64,000 bases of DNA from Ruegeria sp. AD91A (GTDB lineage Bacteria; Pseudomonadota; Alphaproteobacteria; Rhodobacterales; Rhodobacteraceae): NCBI RefSeq assembly GCF_003443535.1, contig NZ_CP031946.1:620001-684000 (forward strand), read 5' to 3'. This document shows, piece after piece, positions 19,721-28,541 of the stretch. The position numbers and the translations under genes are program-made. The stretch's first letter is position 1; each line of letters starts with the position of its first letter. A model generated the notes under the pieces. The model was not told the origin of the DNA and searched no databases. It worked only from the letters and a program-made list of their open reading frames with translations.

Positions 19721-20821
19721 TCAGGCCGTATCTTCCTCATCATCTTTTTCGATCAGAGTAATTGAACCGGCGTCGACCAGAGTGCGAATGGCGGCAACGA
19801 CCTGTGTCATGGCGTCTTCGGCCTCTGTTTGCTTGACACGACCACGTTCGGCCATTTCCTCGCGCAGATTGTCGGCCATGCGGGACGAAATGTTTGACAG
19901 AATGAATTCAACAGAAGCCTTGTCATCATCAGCGGCGGCACCCGCCAGCGCCGCGACAAGAGCCGGCTGTTCCACTTCGCGCAGGATGGCGGGAACCTCG
20001 CGGGCAGCAATGCGGCTTGAGATATGGGCAAAGGTGAAGATCGACTGGCGCACCAAATCCGCAAAATCGGCGTCGTCCTCGTCAAGTGCGTTCAACAAGT
20101 CGTCTCGTGTAGCGGCCGGCGACTGATTCAGGATCGCGCCGACCCTCGCGCCGGGACCATTGTCGAAAGCCTGAGCAGGCTGCTGATCCAGTTGCGCGGC
20201 CAGCGACCAGCCAATGCGCTCAACCGCTTCGGGGGTGACATTTGTTGTTTTCGAGATGGCATAGGTAATTCGTCGCGCAACCGGGCCCGGCATGCGGCCC
20301 AGCATCTGTGCCGCCTGTGCGGTATCCATTTTTGAAAGCATGACAGCCGCCACTTCGGTGCTTTCCGCCTGAGCCATGGCCGCCAGATCCTCAATGGGTA
20401 CGTCACGCAAGCGTTGCCATGGATCGCCGATCTGGCGCACCCCGGCGAGCTTGCGCAGGCGCGCGGCAGTCGATGGTGCGATCTTTCCGTTCACCGCGTC
20501 CAATGCACCTGCAAGCCCATGTGGAAATGCCAGCCCGATGTTGTCCAGTGCATCGCTGAATTCCTGGGCCACTGCGCCCAGAGTTGCGCGATCCACAAGG
20601 CCCATTTGCCCAAGCTGATGGGTCAACGTCTCTTGCAGGTCGTCGGGCAATTCCTCAAGCGGAATATCGGCGCCTTCGTTCAACAGAAGGCGCACGACAA
20701 CGGCCGCTTTTTGCCGGCCGGTCAGTGTTCGCGGAACAATTTGCGGCGCGCCGTCATCCCCTGCAGCAAGAGGGGCTGACCCCCCATTTGCCATTTGTAT
20801 CAATGCGTTTGTGTCCTGCAT
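19721..20821 (-). CDS. fliG: Flagellar motor switch protein FliG
   Basis: Rotor protein that transmits torque from the stator to the flagellar MS ring. The 366-residue protein has the N-terminal, middle and C-terminal FliG domains; the C-terminal torque helix is clear as SNISSRMADNLREEMAERG, where E. coli has SQRAADILRDDLANRG, so two acidic torque residues are Glu instead of Asp. Start at 20821 (MQDTNALIQ); ten further residues from 20851 are possible. No other flagellar gene is in this window, so the gene is separated from the main flagellar cluster. Confidence 0.88.
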   Translation of the reverse strand: MQDTNALIQMANGGSAPLAAGDDGAPQIVPRTLTGRQKAAVVVRLLLNEGADIPLEELPDDLQETLTHQLGQMGLVDRATLGAVAQEFSDALDNIGLAFPHGLAGALDAVNGKIAPSTAARLRKLAGVRQIGDPWQRLRDVPIEDLAAMAQAESTEVAAVMLSKMDTAQAAQMLGRMPGPVARRITYAISKTTNVTPEAVERIGWSLAAQLDQQPAQAFDNGPGARVGAILNQSPAATRDDLLNALDEDDADFADLVRQSIFTFAHISSRIAAREVPAILREVEQPALVAALAGAAADDDKASVEFILSNISSRMADNLREEMAERGRVKQTEAEDAMTQVVAAIRTLVDAGSITLIEKDDEEDTA

Positions 20822-20890
20822 CTGCCCGTAGTGCCAAAAATTCCGAACCACGGGCAGATTAGAGAGAGTCGGGTTAAATAACCCTGAAGC

Positions 20891-21433
20891 TCAGTAGTTG
20901 TAGGTCAACCCTGTCCGGATGGCGGCGCGCAGGGACGCCTCGGCCCACGTTCCTTCGCCGCCGCGGGCTTTGATCTCACGCCATTGCTCGATTGCCAGAT
21001 CGGTTTTGCCTTCGGCTACAAAGCCTTGCGCCATGTAGCTGCGCGCCAGAAGATTGTCGGGATTGGCATTGATGGCATTCTGATAAAAGACGTTCGCCAG
21101 CTCCAACTCGCCCATCTTGCGGTAGGTAAAGCCCCAATAGGTCAGCACGCGGTCATTGTCCTGATCCATGATCCGCAGGATATCCTGAGCGTGCCCATAC
21201 TGCCCGTCATAGGCCAATTCGCGGACGGCATCGTATAGCTGATCATCCGATAGATTGGTTTTGTTGGGTTTGACGCACCGACCTCTGGATTCGTCGTAGA
21301 CCCGACCGAACAAACACTTCTTGGTAGTATTCGTCGGTTTCGGCGGGCTGCTGCTGTCGCCGCCTGCGGCATGGACCACAGGGGCAAAGGCGAAGGCTTG
21401 CAAAGCAAGGGCTGAAGCTAACAAAAGGCGCAT
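20891..21433 (-). CDS. Secreted TPR-repeat protein
   Basis: Exported protein of 180 residues. A signal peptide (MRLLLASALALQAFAF, cleavage near VHAAG) is followed by a short Cys-containing linker (KKCLFGRVYDESRGRC) and two or three tetratricopeptide repeats: an ILRIMDQDNDRVLTYWGFT unit, a GELELANVFYQNAINANPDN unit and a final EGKTDLAIEQW unit. Likely a periplasmic scaffold for protein contacts; the partner is unknown. Confidence 0.82.
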   Translation of the reverse strand: MRLLLASALALQAFAFAPVVHAAGGDSSSPPKPTNTTKKCLFGRVYDESRGRCVKPNKTNLSDDQLYDAVRELAYDGQYGHAQDILRIMDQDNDRVLTYWGFTYRKMGELELANVFYQNAINANPDNLLARSYMAQGFVAEGKTDLAIEQWREIKARGGEGTWAEASLRAAIRTGLTYNY

Positions 21434-21536
21434 AATCCTACTCCGTTCTCGGGGCTGCTCTCAAAATCATAGTGCGATCTACAAAAAAGCTAACAGTTGA
21501 ACGGTTGCTTTTATTCACAAGTCGGACAGAAATTCG

Positions 21537-21689
21537 TCAGCTGTTGACCGATTTCGTGCAGCTTTGCGTTTCAGTGTCCCAAGTTGTGCCCGGTGCGCAG
21601 GATTGCGTCTGTTTGGAATGCGCGCTGCATGCAAGGCCGGCAGATGCCACGCAAATAAGTGCAAGTGAGCAAAGAACGGTACGGATCAT
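21537..21689 (-). CDS. Small secreted Cys-rich protein
   Basis: A 50-residue exported peptide starting MIRTVLCSLALICVASAG. The signal peptide may end at a lipobox-like LAC, so it could be a small lipoprotein. The mature part holds a CAPGTTWDTETQSC unit, a short disulfide-bridged motif also seen in other roseobacter secreted proteins; the TPR protein just downstream on the same strand carries a similar CLFGRVYDESRGRC unit. A GGGGAGAGG site precedes the ATG by 4 bases. Function is unknown. Confidence 0.65.
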   Translation of the reverse strand: MIRTVLCSLALICVASAGLACSAHSKQTQSCAPGTTWDTETQSCTKSVNS

Positions 21690-21740
21690 GGTGCCTCTCC
21701 CCAAAAGATCGTCCACAGAATAGCCGATTTCGGGCGGTCT

Positions 21741-21780
21741 GGCAAAAACAAGGCCCGGCCTGCGCATTGCAGACCGGGCC
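21741..21780 (-). terminator. Terminator of purB
   Basis: GGCCCGG and CTGC on the left pair with GCAG and CCGGGCC on the right with one mismatch. The run of five A at 21744-21748 on the plus strand gives a T-run on the minus strand, ending purB transcripts before the small secreted gene. Confidence 0.75.
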
Positions 21781-21806
21781 GTGCGAAGGGGGCGTCGACA
21801 CGTACC

Positions 21807-23111
21807 TTATTCGCCGAATACCCGGGCGAAGATCGTATCCACGTGCTTGGTGTGATAGCCGAGGTCGAATTTCTCTTCGATTTCTTCGGGGCTGAGCGCG
21901 GCAGTCACATCGGTGTCCGCCAGCAGTTCCTCTTTGAAATCGGTGCGGTGTTCCCAAACCTTCAGCGCGTTGCGCTGGACCATGGCATAGGCATCCTCAC
22001 GGCTGACCCCTGCTTGGGTCAAGGCCAGCAGAACCCGCTGGCTCATGACAAGGCCTGGGAATTTGTTCATGTTTTCCAGCATGTTTTCGGGGAAGATCAG
22101 CATCTTGTCGATCACGCCAGTCAGGCGGGCCAGCGCAAAATCCAGAGTGATCGTGGCATCCGGCCCGATCATGCGTTCGACCGACGAGTGCGAGATATCG
22201 CGTTCGTGCCAGAGGGCCACATTCTCCATTGCCGGGATCACAGCTGCGCGCACCATGCGCGCCAACCCGGTCAGGTTCTCGGTTAGCACTGGGTTTTTCT
22301 TGTGCGGCATGGCCGAGGAGCCTTTTTGACCCATCGAGAAGAATTCTGCGCCCTCCAATACCTCGGTCCGCTGCATGTGGCGGATTTCGATAGCGATGTT
22401 TTCGATACTGCTGGCGATGACGCCAAGCGTCGCAAAGAACGCCGCGTGCCGGTCGCGCGGAATCACCTGGGTGCTGATCGGTTCGGGCACAAGACCCAGT
22501 TTGTCACAGATATGTTCCTCGACTGCGGGATCGATATTGGCGAAGGTGCCGACGGCGCCGCTGATCGCGCCAGTTGCGATTTCCGAACGGGCATCGCGCA
22601 TGCGGGACAGGTTGCGGTCCATCTCGGCATAGAACCGGGCAAAGGTCAGGCCCATTGTCGTGGGCTCTGCGTGAATGCCGTGGCTGCGCCCGATGCGTAC
22701 CGTGTCCTTGTGTTCAATCGCGCGGCGCTTGAGCGCTGCCAGAAGCCCTTCGAGATCGGCGATCAGGAGGTCGGCCGCGCGCGTCAGCTGGACGTTGAAG
22801 CACGTGTCCAGCACGTCCGAGCTGGTCATGCCCTGGTGCACAAACCGGGCCTCTTCACTGCCAACATGTTCAGCGAGATGGGTCAGGAAGGCGATGACGT
22901 CATGTTTGGTGACGGCTTCGATCTCGTCGATGCGGGCGACGTCGAACTCCACATCCTTGGCTTTCCAAACAGCTTCTGCATTCTCACGCGGGATCACGCC
23001 CAGATCGGCCATGGCATCGCAGGCGTGGGCCTCGATTTCGAACCAGATGCGAAACTTGGTTTCGGGCGACCAGATGGCAACCATGTCAGGGCGGGAATAA
23101 CGGGGAATCAT
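21807..23111 (-). CDS. purB: Adenylosuccinate lyase
   Basis: Purine enzyme that acts twice: it cleaves SAICAR in the IMP pathway and adenylosuccinate to AMP. The 434-residue length is normal. The fumarase/aspartase-superfamily signature is present as GSSAMPHKKNPV, along with TSSDVLDTCFNVQ and the catalytic-His region GRSHGIHAEPTT. Start at 23111 (MIPRYSRPDM) is the usual N-terminus; the open frame continues upstream without a plausible start. Confidence 0.97.
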   Translation of the reverse strand: MIPRYSRPDMVAIWSPETKFRIWFEIEAHACDAMADLGVIPRENAEAVWKAKDVEFDVARIDEIEAVTKHDVIAFLTHLAEHVGSEEARFVHQGMTSSDVLDTCFNVQLTRAADLLIADLEGLLAALKRRAIEHKDTVRIGRSHGIHAEPTTMGLTFARFYAEMDRNLSRMRDARSEIATGAISGAVGTFANIDPAVEEHICDKLGLVPEPISTQVIPRDRHAAFFATLGVIASSIENIAIEIRHMQRTEVLEGAEFFSMGQKGSSAMPHKKNPVLTENLTGLARMVRAAVIPAMENVALWHERDISHSSVERMIGPDATITLDFALARLTGVIDKMLIFPENMLENMNKFPGLVMSQRVLLALTQAGVSREDAYAMVQRNALKVWEHRTDFKEELLADTDVTAALSPEEIEEKFDLGYHTKHVDTIFARVFGE

Positions 23112-23199
23112 TGGCGGCAGCACCTTTATGTGATTGGGATGAGGCGTTGGCGCGGGGTTTAGCCGCCTGTGCGCAAGGGAACAAGATGTGAGAGCAGGT

Positions 23200-23532
23200 A
23201 TGAGACGGTTTGCCCTGTTTTTCGCCCTTTGGCCGGGTGTTTTGGTCGCCGGAGACTTCCAGAAACTGTCCGGAGAGGAAATCCTGACGACCTTGGCGGG
23301 CAAGAAGCTGGAATACGGCGCGGGTGTTTGGCAGGTTTTTGAAGCCAGCATGACCACGCAGTATTTCTCGGGCGGGCCCAGTGTCGGGCGCTGGGCGGTG
23401 AGAGGGGATCAATACTGCTCGACATGGCCACCTGCCGATTTGTGGGCTTGCTACGACGTCTGGCGAAATGGGGAAGCGATCCGTTTCGTTGATGATGCGG
23501 GCGGCCAGACCGTCGGGGTCTATGCGAAATAG
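23200..23532 (+). CDS. Small secreted protein of unknown function
   Basis: Exported protein of 110 residues with a signal peptide (MRRFALFFALWPGVLVAG) and a compact mature domain. It contains LSGEEILTTLAGKKLEYG, GRWAVRGDQYCSTWP and ACYDVWRNG, a pattern common to a family of alphaproteobacterial secreted proteins with two conserved cysteines. I cannot name a function. A GTG at 23188 could add four residues. Confidence 0.65.
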   Translation: MRRFALFFALWPGVLVAGDFQKLSGEEILTTLAGKKLEYGAGVWQVFEASMTTQYFSGGPSVGRWAVRGDQYCSTWPPADLWACYDVWRNGEAIRFVDDAGGQTVGVYAK

Positions 23533-23705
23533 ATGTCATGCGTTTGTCTGCAAGTTGGGGTGCGATGCTTGCAAAAGTCAGACAACATGTGTGGGGAACG
23601 GCAATACCAGAACGTGGTTTTCTTGGGTCTTTGCAACGCAGTGCTGGACAAGTCGCTCTTTCAGGGGTCAAGCTGAAGGCGAAGAAATTATCAGGTTATT
23701 GAGAT

Positions 23706-24266
23706 ATGCGTTTTTTATCATCTCCAATTCTTGCCGCTTGCGCCGCTGTCTGGCTGGGTGGGGCAGGATCAGCATTGGCCGACACTCCGGTGACATATAC
23801 CGATGATGGTCGCGCGCTGTTTCGGTTCGACGTGCCCGATTTCTGGGTGCTGCGCACAGGCGGCCCGCGAGAGATCGAAGACACCGGGTTGGATGATCCG
23901 CGTGCGGTGGCACGGGTTATGGGGCTGCGTCCCGTAACGGACGATATGGTCTGGATGGGCTTTGTTTCGCCTGCCGGAGTTGCAACCATCCAGGATGGTG
24001 TCCGGTACTTGCAGGATATCGACAAGTTTCTGGTTAAAGACCCGACCATCACCAGCACCAGCGACACCCGCATCGGCGGGTTGCCCGCCCGGGTCTATCG
24101 CGGGACCGGGCGCAGGGATGGCAAGGGAGTGAGCTTTACGGCCACCATCATTGACTTGCCGCGCAACCGCGTCGCCATAGCCGTTGCTATTTTGCGTGAT
24201 GGGGCAAACCCGGATTATGCTGACGATCTGAATGCCGTATTCGCGTCGTTCCAGTCGCTTCAGTGA
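23706..24266 (+). CDS. Secreted hypothetical protein
   Basis: Exported protein of 186 residues with a signal peptide ending near GSALADT. The mature domain resembles small periplasmic proteins of the PsbP/DcrB kind only in general form: an alternating beta-rich domain with a FDVPDFWVLRTGG segment and a C-terminal DDLNAVFASFQSL helix. I do not recognise a named family. It is followed 10 bases later by a lipoprotein gene on the same strand. Confidence 0.6.
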   Translation: MRFLSSPILAACAAVWLGGAGSALADTPVTYTDDGRALFRFDVPDFWVLRTGGPREIEDTGLDDPRAVARVMGLRPVTDDMVWMGFVSPAGVATIQDGVRYLQDIDKFLVKDPTITSTSDTRIGGLPARVYRGTGRRDGKGVSFTATIIDLPRNRVAIAVAILRDGANPDYADDLNAVFASFQSLQ

Positions 24267-24276
24267 GGGGGGTAAG

Positions 24277-24600
24277 ATGAGCTTTAGACTGATCAAACGG
24301 ATTTCCCTCGCATTGGGGCTGGGGGCTGCGACTTTGTCGCTGTCGGCCTGTGACGGTGTAACAGTTGGCGTCGGATACGGGTATGACCCGTTCTATGACT
24401 CGATGCTGTGGAACGATTACTACCGCCGTGACATCAATGTGGATATCAATCCACCGGACCGGCCAAATCGTCCAGATCGACCAACGCGGCCGGATCGTCC
24501 GAAACCACCGGTTGCCAAACCGCCTGCGCGGCCAAGGCCCCCAACGGCGCGGCCACCTGCCGCGCGCCCGCCGATACATCGGCCATCGCCACGCCGCTGA
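24277..24600 (+). CDS. Proline-rich lipoprotein
   Basis: Predicted lipoprotein of 107 residues. A signal peptide ends in the lipobox LSAC at about residue 28. The mature chain opens with a Tyr/Asp-rich part (YGYDPFYDSMLWNDYYRR) and ends in about 50 residues of RPxRPD/PPxARP repeats, an extended cationic chain that could bind the cell wall or other polyanions. GAGGGGGG lies upstream of the ATG. It probably forms a transcription unit with the preceding secreted protein. Confidence 0.65.
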   Translation: MSFRLIKRISLALGLGAATLSLSACDGVTVGVGYGYDPFYDSMLWNDYYRRDINVDINPPDRPNRPDRPTRPDRPKPPVAKPPARPRPPTARPPAARPPIHRPSPRR

Positions 24601-24634
24601 TGGCATGAGGGCCGCCAGTCTGGCGGCCTTCCAT

Positions 24635-25849
24635 TCAAGGAAGAAGTTCGGTTGTTATATGTGCCGAGCCTTCGAGTGTCCGGTGAACCGGACATTTGTC
24701 TGCGATCTCTAACAAGCGCTGTTTTTGTTCCTGATCAAGCGGGCCACTCAGGCGGATTTTGCGGCGGAACTGATCCACTTTGCCCTCATTTGCCAAACCA
24801 GCATCCTGAGCATGAACTTTGTCATGGCAAACATCGACGCTGACACTGGTCAGTGGCCAGTGTTTGCGTCGCGCATACATTCTTATCGTCATGGACGTAC
24901 AGGCGCCGAGACCGGATGAGACAAAGCCATAGGGCGACATGCCCTTATCCGTGCCGCCATAGGACACCGGTTCATCTGCAACTGCATGATGGTGCGGACC
25001 TGCCTGAATATCCTGCATGAAGCCATTCGGATCCGCCTCTGTCACGCGAACGACACCTTCCGGTGCACCAGGAGGTGGCGCAGGTGGGCAAAGTTTCAGA
25101 TAGCGCGAGACCCAAGCCGAGATGACATCCGCGGCATATTCAGCGTCAGAGGCCCGCGTGATCAGGTGATCGGCATCGTCGAGGGTGACGAAGCTTTTTG
25201 GGTGCTTTGCCGCCAGAAAGATGGTGCTTGCGTTGTCGATATTGACCGTTTCGTCCCGAGGGGCGTGCAGGATCAGCAGAGCGGCCTTGAGATCAGCGAT
25301 CGAGGCAGACAGGGCCGATCCCGCAATGTCGTCCACAAACGCTTTGCCAATTCGAAACGGGCGTCCGCCCAAGGTAACCTCGGCGCTGCCGTCCTGTTCG
25401 ATCTGGGGCAGGGCATCCTCAAAATGATGGGACACATGAGAGGGATCGGCCGGTGCGCCCAAGGTGACTACGGCCTTAACCGTCGGAATTCCGGCACGCG
25501 CCCGCAAAACCGCTGCGCCGCCAAGCGAGTGACCGATCAACAGGGCAGGGGCCATGTTTCGTCCGGCCAGATATTGCGCGGCCGAGATCAGATCCTCGAC
25601 ATTCGAAGTGAAGGTGGTGTTGGCGAACTCTCCTTCGGAGTGACCCAGGCCGGTAAAGTCGAACCGAAGCACTGCAATTCCCATGGCCGCCAGACGGGCC
25701 GAAATGCGCCGGGCCGCAGGTATGTCCTTGGAGCAGGTGAAGCAATGGGCAAACAGGGCCGTCGCAAGGACCGGACCATCCGGCAAATCCAGCCGCGCGG
25801 CCAATTGGCTGCCGTCATGTCCGGCAAAAGTGATGCGTTCCGTGGGCAT
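24635..25849 (-). CDS. Alpha/beta hydrolase fused to OsmC-like domain
   Basis: Two-domain protein of 404 residues. Residues 1-255 form an alpha/beta hydrolase with the nucleophile elbow GHSLGG, an Asp in HAPRDETV and a His in DDADHLI. Residues 270-404 form an OsmC/Ohr-type domain with two cysteines in GLGACTSMTIRM and ADKCPVHRTL, the pair that reduces organic hydroperoxides in that family. Fusions of this kind are known in many proteobacteria, with the hydrolase often poorly characterised. AAGGAG lies 6 bases before the start at 25849. Likely a detoxification enzyme. Confidence 0.9.
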   Translation of the reverse strand: MPTERITFAGHDGSQLAARLDLPDGPVLATALFAHCFTCSKDIPAARRISARLAAMGIAVLRFDFTGLGHSEGEFANTTFTSNVEDLISAAQYLAGRNMAPALLIGHSLGGAAVLRARAGIPTVKAVVTLGAPADPSHVSHHFEDALPQIEQDGSAEVTLGGRPFRIGKAFVDDIAGSALSASIADLKAALLILHAPRDETVNIDNASTIFLAAKHPKSFVTLDDADHLITRASDAEYAADVISAWVSRYLKLCPPAPPPGAPEGVVRVTEADPNGFMQDIQAGPHHHAVADEPVSYGGTDKGMSPYGFVSSGLGACTSMTIRMYARRKHWPLTSVSVDVCHDKVHAQDAGLANEGKVDQFRRKIRLSGPLDQEQKQRLLEIADKCPVHRTLEGSAHITTELLP

Positions 25850-26041
25850 GTCGGCTCCTTGAGCGGTTCCGGGAAACATCCCCAATACTGTGTTCAAGGC
25901 CGCCGGGTCACAACCCTTATGTCAAACGCGTCACGTGAAGGTGAGAACGAAGCGAGCGGTTTGCGATCTGACAGATGCCTGAGGTGAGTGGCAGAAGCGG
26001 TCGTAACTCTGGGGTAGGTTGGAGGAACATCAAATATTGTG

Positions 26042-26061
26042 ATGTTTGCTGCAACAAACAT
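26042..26061. promoter_or_regulatory. Possible operator upstream of a small membrane protein
   Basis: ATGTTTG at 26042-26048 and CAAACAT at 26055-26061 form a perfect 7-bp inverted repeat with a six-base spacer, 65 bases before the start of the small membrane protein gene at 26126. It may be a repressor or activator site; the protein that would bind is not known. Confidence 0.35.
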
Positions 26062-26125
26062 TCGTTTCACTTATGGTGCTGCCAGGCCCATCTACTGACC
26101 ACAGCAATTGATAAAGGAGACACAG

Positions 26126-26320
26126 ATGACACATGCAGACGCCGCCGCACACCTTCCCAAGATACTTCCAGGTACAGTCCTGGCGATTGTTCTGGCTGGC
26201 CTTTTGGGCTTCGCCGTCGGGCAGTCCCGGCCCGTTGTCTTCAGCGGGCCTCAGGATCAGGTAAGTCCAACTGTCGAAGACTGGCACGGCAACGTTCGCC
26301 GGTCGCATTGGTCAGAATGA
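26126..26320 (+). CDS. Small single-helix membrane protein
   Basis: A 64-residue protein with one membrane helix (ILPGTVLAIVLAGLLGFAVG) at about residues 11-30 and a hydrophilic tail. A strong AAAGGAG site lies 7 bases before the ATG, which is good support that it is translated. It is convergent with dddP; the two stop codons lie in opposite arms of one small hairpin (TGAGGC-TTTG-GCCTCA, 26318-26333). Function is unknown. Confidence 0.65.
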   Translation: MTHADAAAHLPKILPGTVLAIVLAGLLGFAVGQSRPVVFSGPQDQVSPTVEDWHGNVRRSHWSE

Positions 26321-26330
26321 GGCTTTGGCC

Positions 26331-27674
26331 TCAATCGAGTCCCATCAATCGGGCATCGAAGGGGTATTTCGTCAGGTTTTCATATCCGTCTTCGGTTATG
26401 AGAACCTGGTCCTCCAATTTGATACTGAAATCGCCGCCGACTTCGCCCACGCAGGCCTCGACACACAAGACCATTCCAGGTTCCAGCGGATAATCGTAAG
26501 CCCCCTCAACCGCCTTGTCCGGATAAGCAACCAGCGGCCATTCATCGCAAAGGCCGACGCCGTGCATCAGGCAGCCATATTTCTGCGCCTGAAACTTTTC
26601 GTCCAGCCTGTGGGAATTTGCAGTCAGTTCAGGGATCATCACGCCGGGTTTGAGCATTTCCATATTGGTCATGATGTGCTCATGCGCGTGTTGCATGGCG
26701 TAGATCATGTCTTCGCGCGGCTTCTGATCGCCAATCCACCAACTGCGGGAAATGTCGACGCAAATCCCGTAAGATCCAATAAGGTCGGTGTCGAACGAGA
26801 TGATCTCGTTCTGCTGGGTGATGCGTGGGCCGCATTCCTGAAACCAAGGGTTGGTCCGCTGACCCGAAGCCAGCAGGCGGGTTTCGATCCACTCTCCACC
26901 ACGCTTGATGTTTTCGGCGTGAAGAACAGCCCAGATATCATCTTCTGAGGTCTTGCCATCGCCAACATTGGCACGGGCAAAATTTTCCATTTCAGCAACG
27001 GCAGTTTCGCAGGCATGGCTGGCGCAGCGCATGGCGAGGATTTCGTCGGGCCCTTTGACGGCGCGGGTCTTTTCGGTCAGCTCTTCGCCTTCCATGATGT
27101 CGAACCCCTGCGCCTCAAGCGCGCGCAATCCGTGCAGCATGATTTTGTCGACAGCCAGACGTTTGTTGCCGCCGCTGTGTTCTTCAACCAGCATGCGTAC
27201 CTCGTTCGAGAATACATCCGCGGCCACGTCAACCTTGTCGCCCCGGTCAAAGTAAAACAGGTCAGCGCCAGAGCGCTGCTCGCGTACAAGTGGGTTGAAG
27301 GTGCTGAGGAAGGGTGAGTTCTTGTAATCCCAGATCACCATATAGCCATCCGCACACAGCAGGACCGCCCGAAACGGATTGTGGGTGTTCCACAGCTGCA
27401 TGTTCGTGCTGTCGGTGGCATAGCGGATATTCAGCGGGTCAAAAATCAGCAAGCCACCAAAGCCGCGGTCCACGATGGCCTGCGTCAGCCGCTTCCAGCG
27501 GTGTTCCCGCATCCGTGCCAGATTGGGAAGCTCCAGCCCCGCAGCAGCCCATTCGTCAAACGCAAGCTGCGTCGGCCCAATCTCGATCCTGTCATTTTCG
27601 TTTGGCGTACCGTCGCCCAACGTCGCGCCTTGGCTGGGGTCAATCTTGCGCGTGTCTCGGTAGTGCTGGTTCAT
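26331..27674 (-). CDS. dddP: DMSP lyase DddP
   Basis: Metal-dependent enzyme of the M24 peptidase fold that cleaves dimethylsulfoniopropionate to dimethyl sulfide and acrylate. With the start at 27674 (MNQHYRDTRK, 447 residues) the residues described for the Ruegeria lacuscaerulensis enzyme fall exactly at their published numbers: Asp295, Asp297, Asp307, His371, Glu406 and Glu421 as metal ligands, Asp377 as the catalytic base and Tyr366. This separates it from ordinary Xaa-Pro peptidases. It stands alone, convergent with a small membrane protein gene and divergent from a DUF3445 gene. Function should be real, though DMS release depends on expression. Confidence 0.95.
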   Translation of the reverse strand: MNQHYRDTRKIDPSQGATLGDGTPNENDRIEIGPTQLAFDEWAAAGLELPNLARMREHRWKRLTQAIVDRGFGGLLIFDPLNIRYATDSTNMQLWNTHNPFRAVLLCADGYMVIWDYKNSPFLSTFNPLVREQRSGADLFYFDRGDKVDVAADVFSNEVRMLVEEHSGGNKRLAVDKIMLHGLRALEAQGFDIMEGEELTEKTRAVKGPDEILAMRCASHACETAVAEMENFARANVGDGKTSEDDIWAVLHAENIKRGGEWIETRLLASGQRTNPWFQECGPRITQQNEIISFDTDLIGSYGICVDISRSWWIGDQKPREDMIYAMQHAHEHIMTNMEMLKPGVMIPELTANSHRLDEKFQAQKYGCLMHGVGLCDEWPLVAYPDKAVEGAYDYPLEPGMVLCVEACVGEVGGDFSIKLEDQVLITEDGYENLTKYPFDARLMGLD

Positions 27675-27797
27675 GGCTGGCCTCATTGCTTGTTCCAACT
27701 ACAATTCATCTGCCGGAAACAATCGTCTGAGAAAAATGCGACGGCGAGGTTGTCGTTTTCGACCGACAAGAAAAGCTGCGCGTGCTAAGCCACTGGT

Positions 27798-28541
27798 ATG
27801 AAGCGTATTCTACAAAACAAAATCCCATATGATGTCGGCAACCCACGCGCTTTGCCGGGTATTCAACCTGCAACCATGGAAAGCTGGCTGCATCAGGATG
27901 AGGCCTTTGCCGACCAGATGCAGCGCCGCGAGGAAGTGTTGGCTGAGCGGCGTGACGACGTTCTCGCGCTCGATCCTCAGGCCAAGCCTGCTGCCGTGGA
28001 ATTACTGGATCTGGTGCTGATGCAGATCTATCCCACGGCCGGTGCAGAGGTCGTACGACCGGACGGTGTATCAGTCGCGATCGACCGGGATCGTCCGCTT
28101 GATACGCTGTGCAGGCTGGTACAGGAGGATTTTTGCATCCTGCAGAAACGGGCAGATGAACATGTACTAAAGGGTGCCATACTGTGTTTTCCCGCCAGTT
28201 GGCGTTTGTCTGAGAAATTCATGCGACCGCTGATTGATATCCACGTGCCCGTGGAAAGCTATGATGCCAATCTCGCGAAGCGGGTGCAGAGGCTGTTTGA
28301 CGGTATTCAACCCGGCCGCCCGCTTTGGCGCTTCAATGCCCTGTGGTACGAAGACCCGGAGCTTTTCCAGCCTCGCAGTGCCAGTGAGCCGCGCGAAATA
28401 CGGGACCGGCGTCAGGCGTCTTATCTGCGAAGCGAGCGGCAGACGTTATTGCGTTTGCCGAAAACCAACGCGGTCGTGTTTTCCATCCACACATACGTTC
28501 TGGCCGCAAACGCGATCCCGGAAACGGAAAACCCCGCCTGA
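27798..28541 (+). CDS. DUF3445 (heme-dependent oxidative N-demethylase-like) protein
   Basis: Cytoplasmic protein of 247 residues from the DUF3445 family, whose characterised members include heme oxygenase-type N-demethylases and the dimethylamine monooxygenase subunit DmmA. Recognisable parts are LVQEDFCILQKR, GAILCFPASWRLSEKF, PLIDIHVPVESYD and WRFNALWYEDPELF. It is shorter than DmmA and lacks the partner genes dmmBCD, so the substrate is open. It is divergent from dddP with 123 bases between starts. Confidence 0.8.
   Translation: MKRILQNKIPYDVGNPRALPGIQPATMESWLHQDEAFADQMQRREEVLAERRDDVLALDPQAKPAAVELLDLVLMQIYPTAGAEVVRPDGVSVAIDRDRPLDTLCRLVQEDFCILQKRADEHVLKGAILCFPASWRLSEKFMRPLIDIHVPVESYDANLAKRVQRLFDGIQPGRPLWRFNALWYEDPELFQPRSASEPREIRDRRQASYLRSERQTLLRLPKTNAVVFSIHTYVLAANAIPETENPA

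Noticed and set aside
23535-23678. Plus-strand ATG frame directly after the small secreted protein
   Set aside because: Cys-rich peptide of fewer than 50 residues with no ribosome binding site; not credible.
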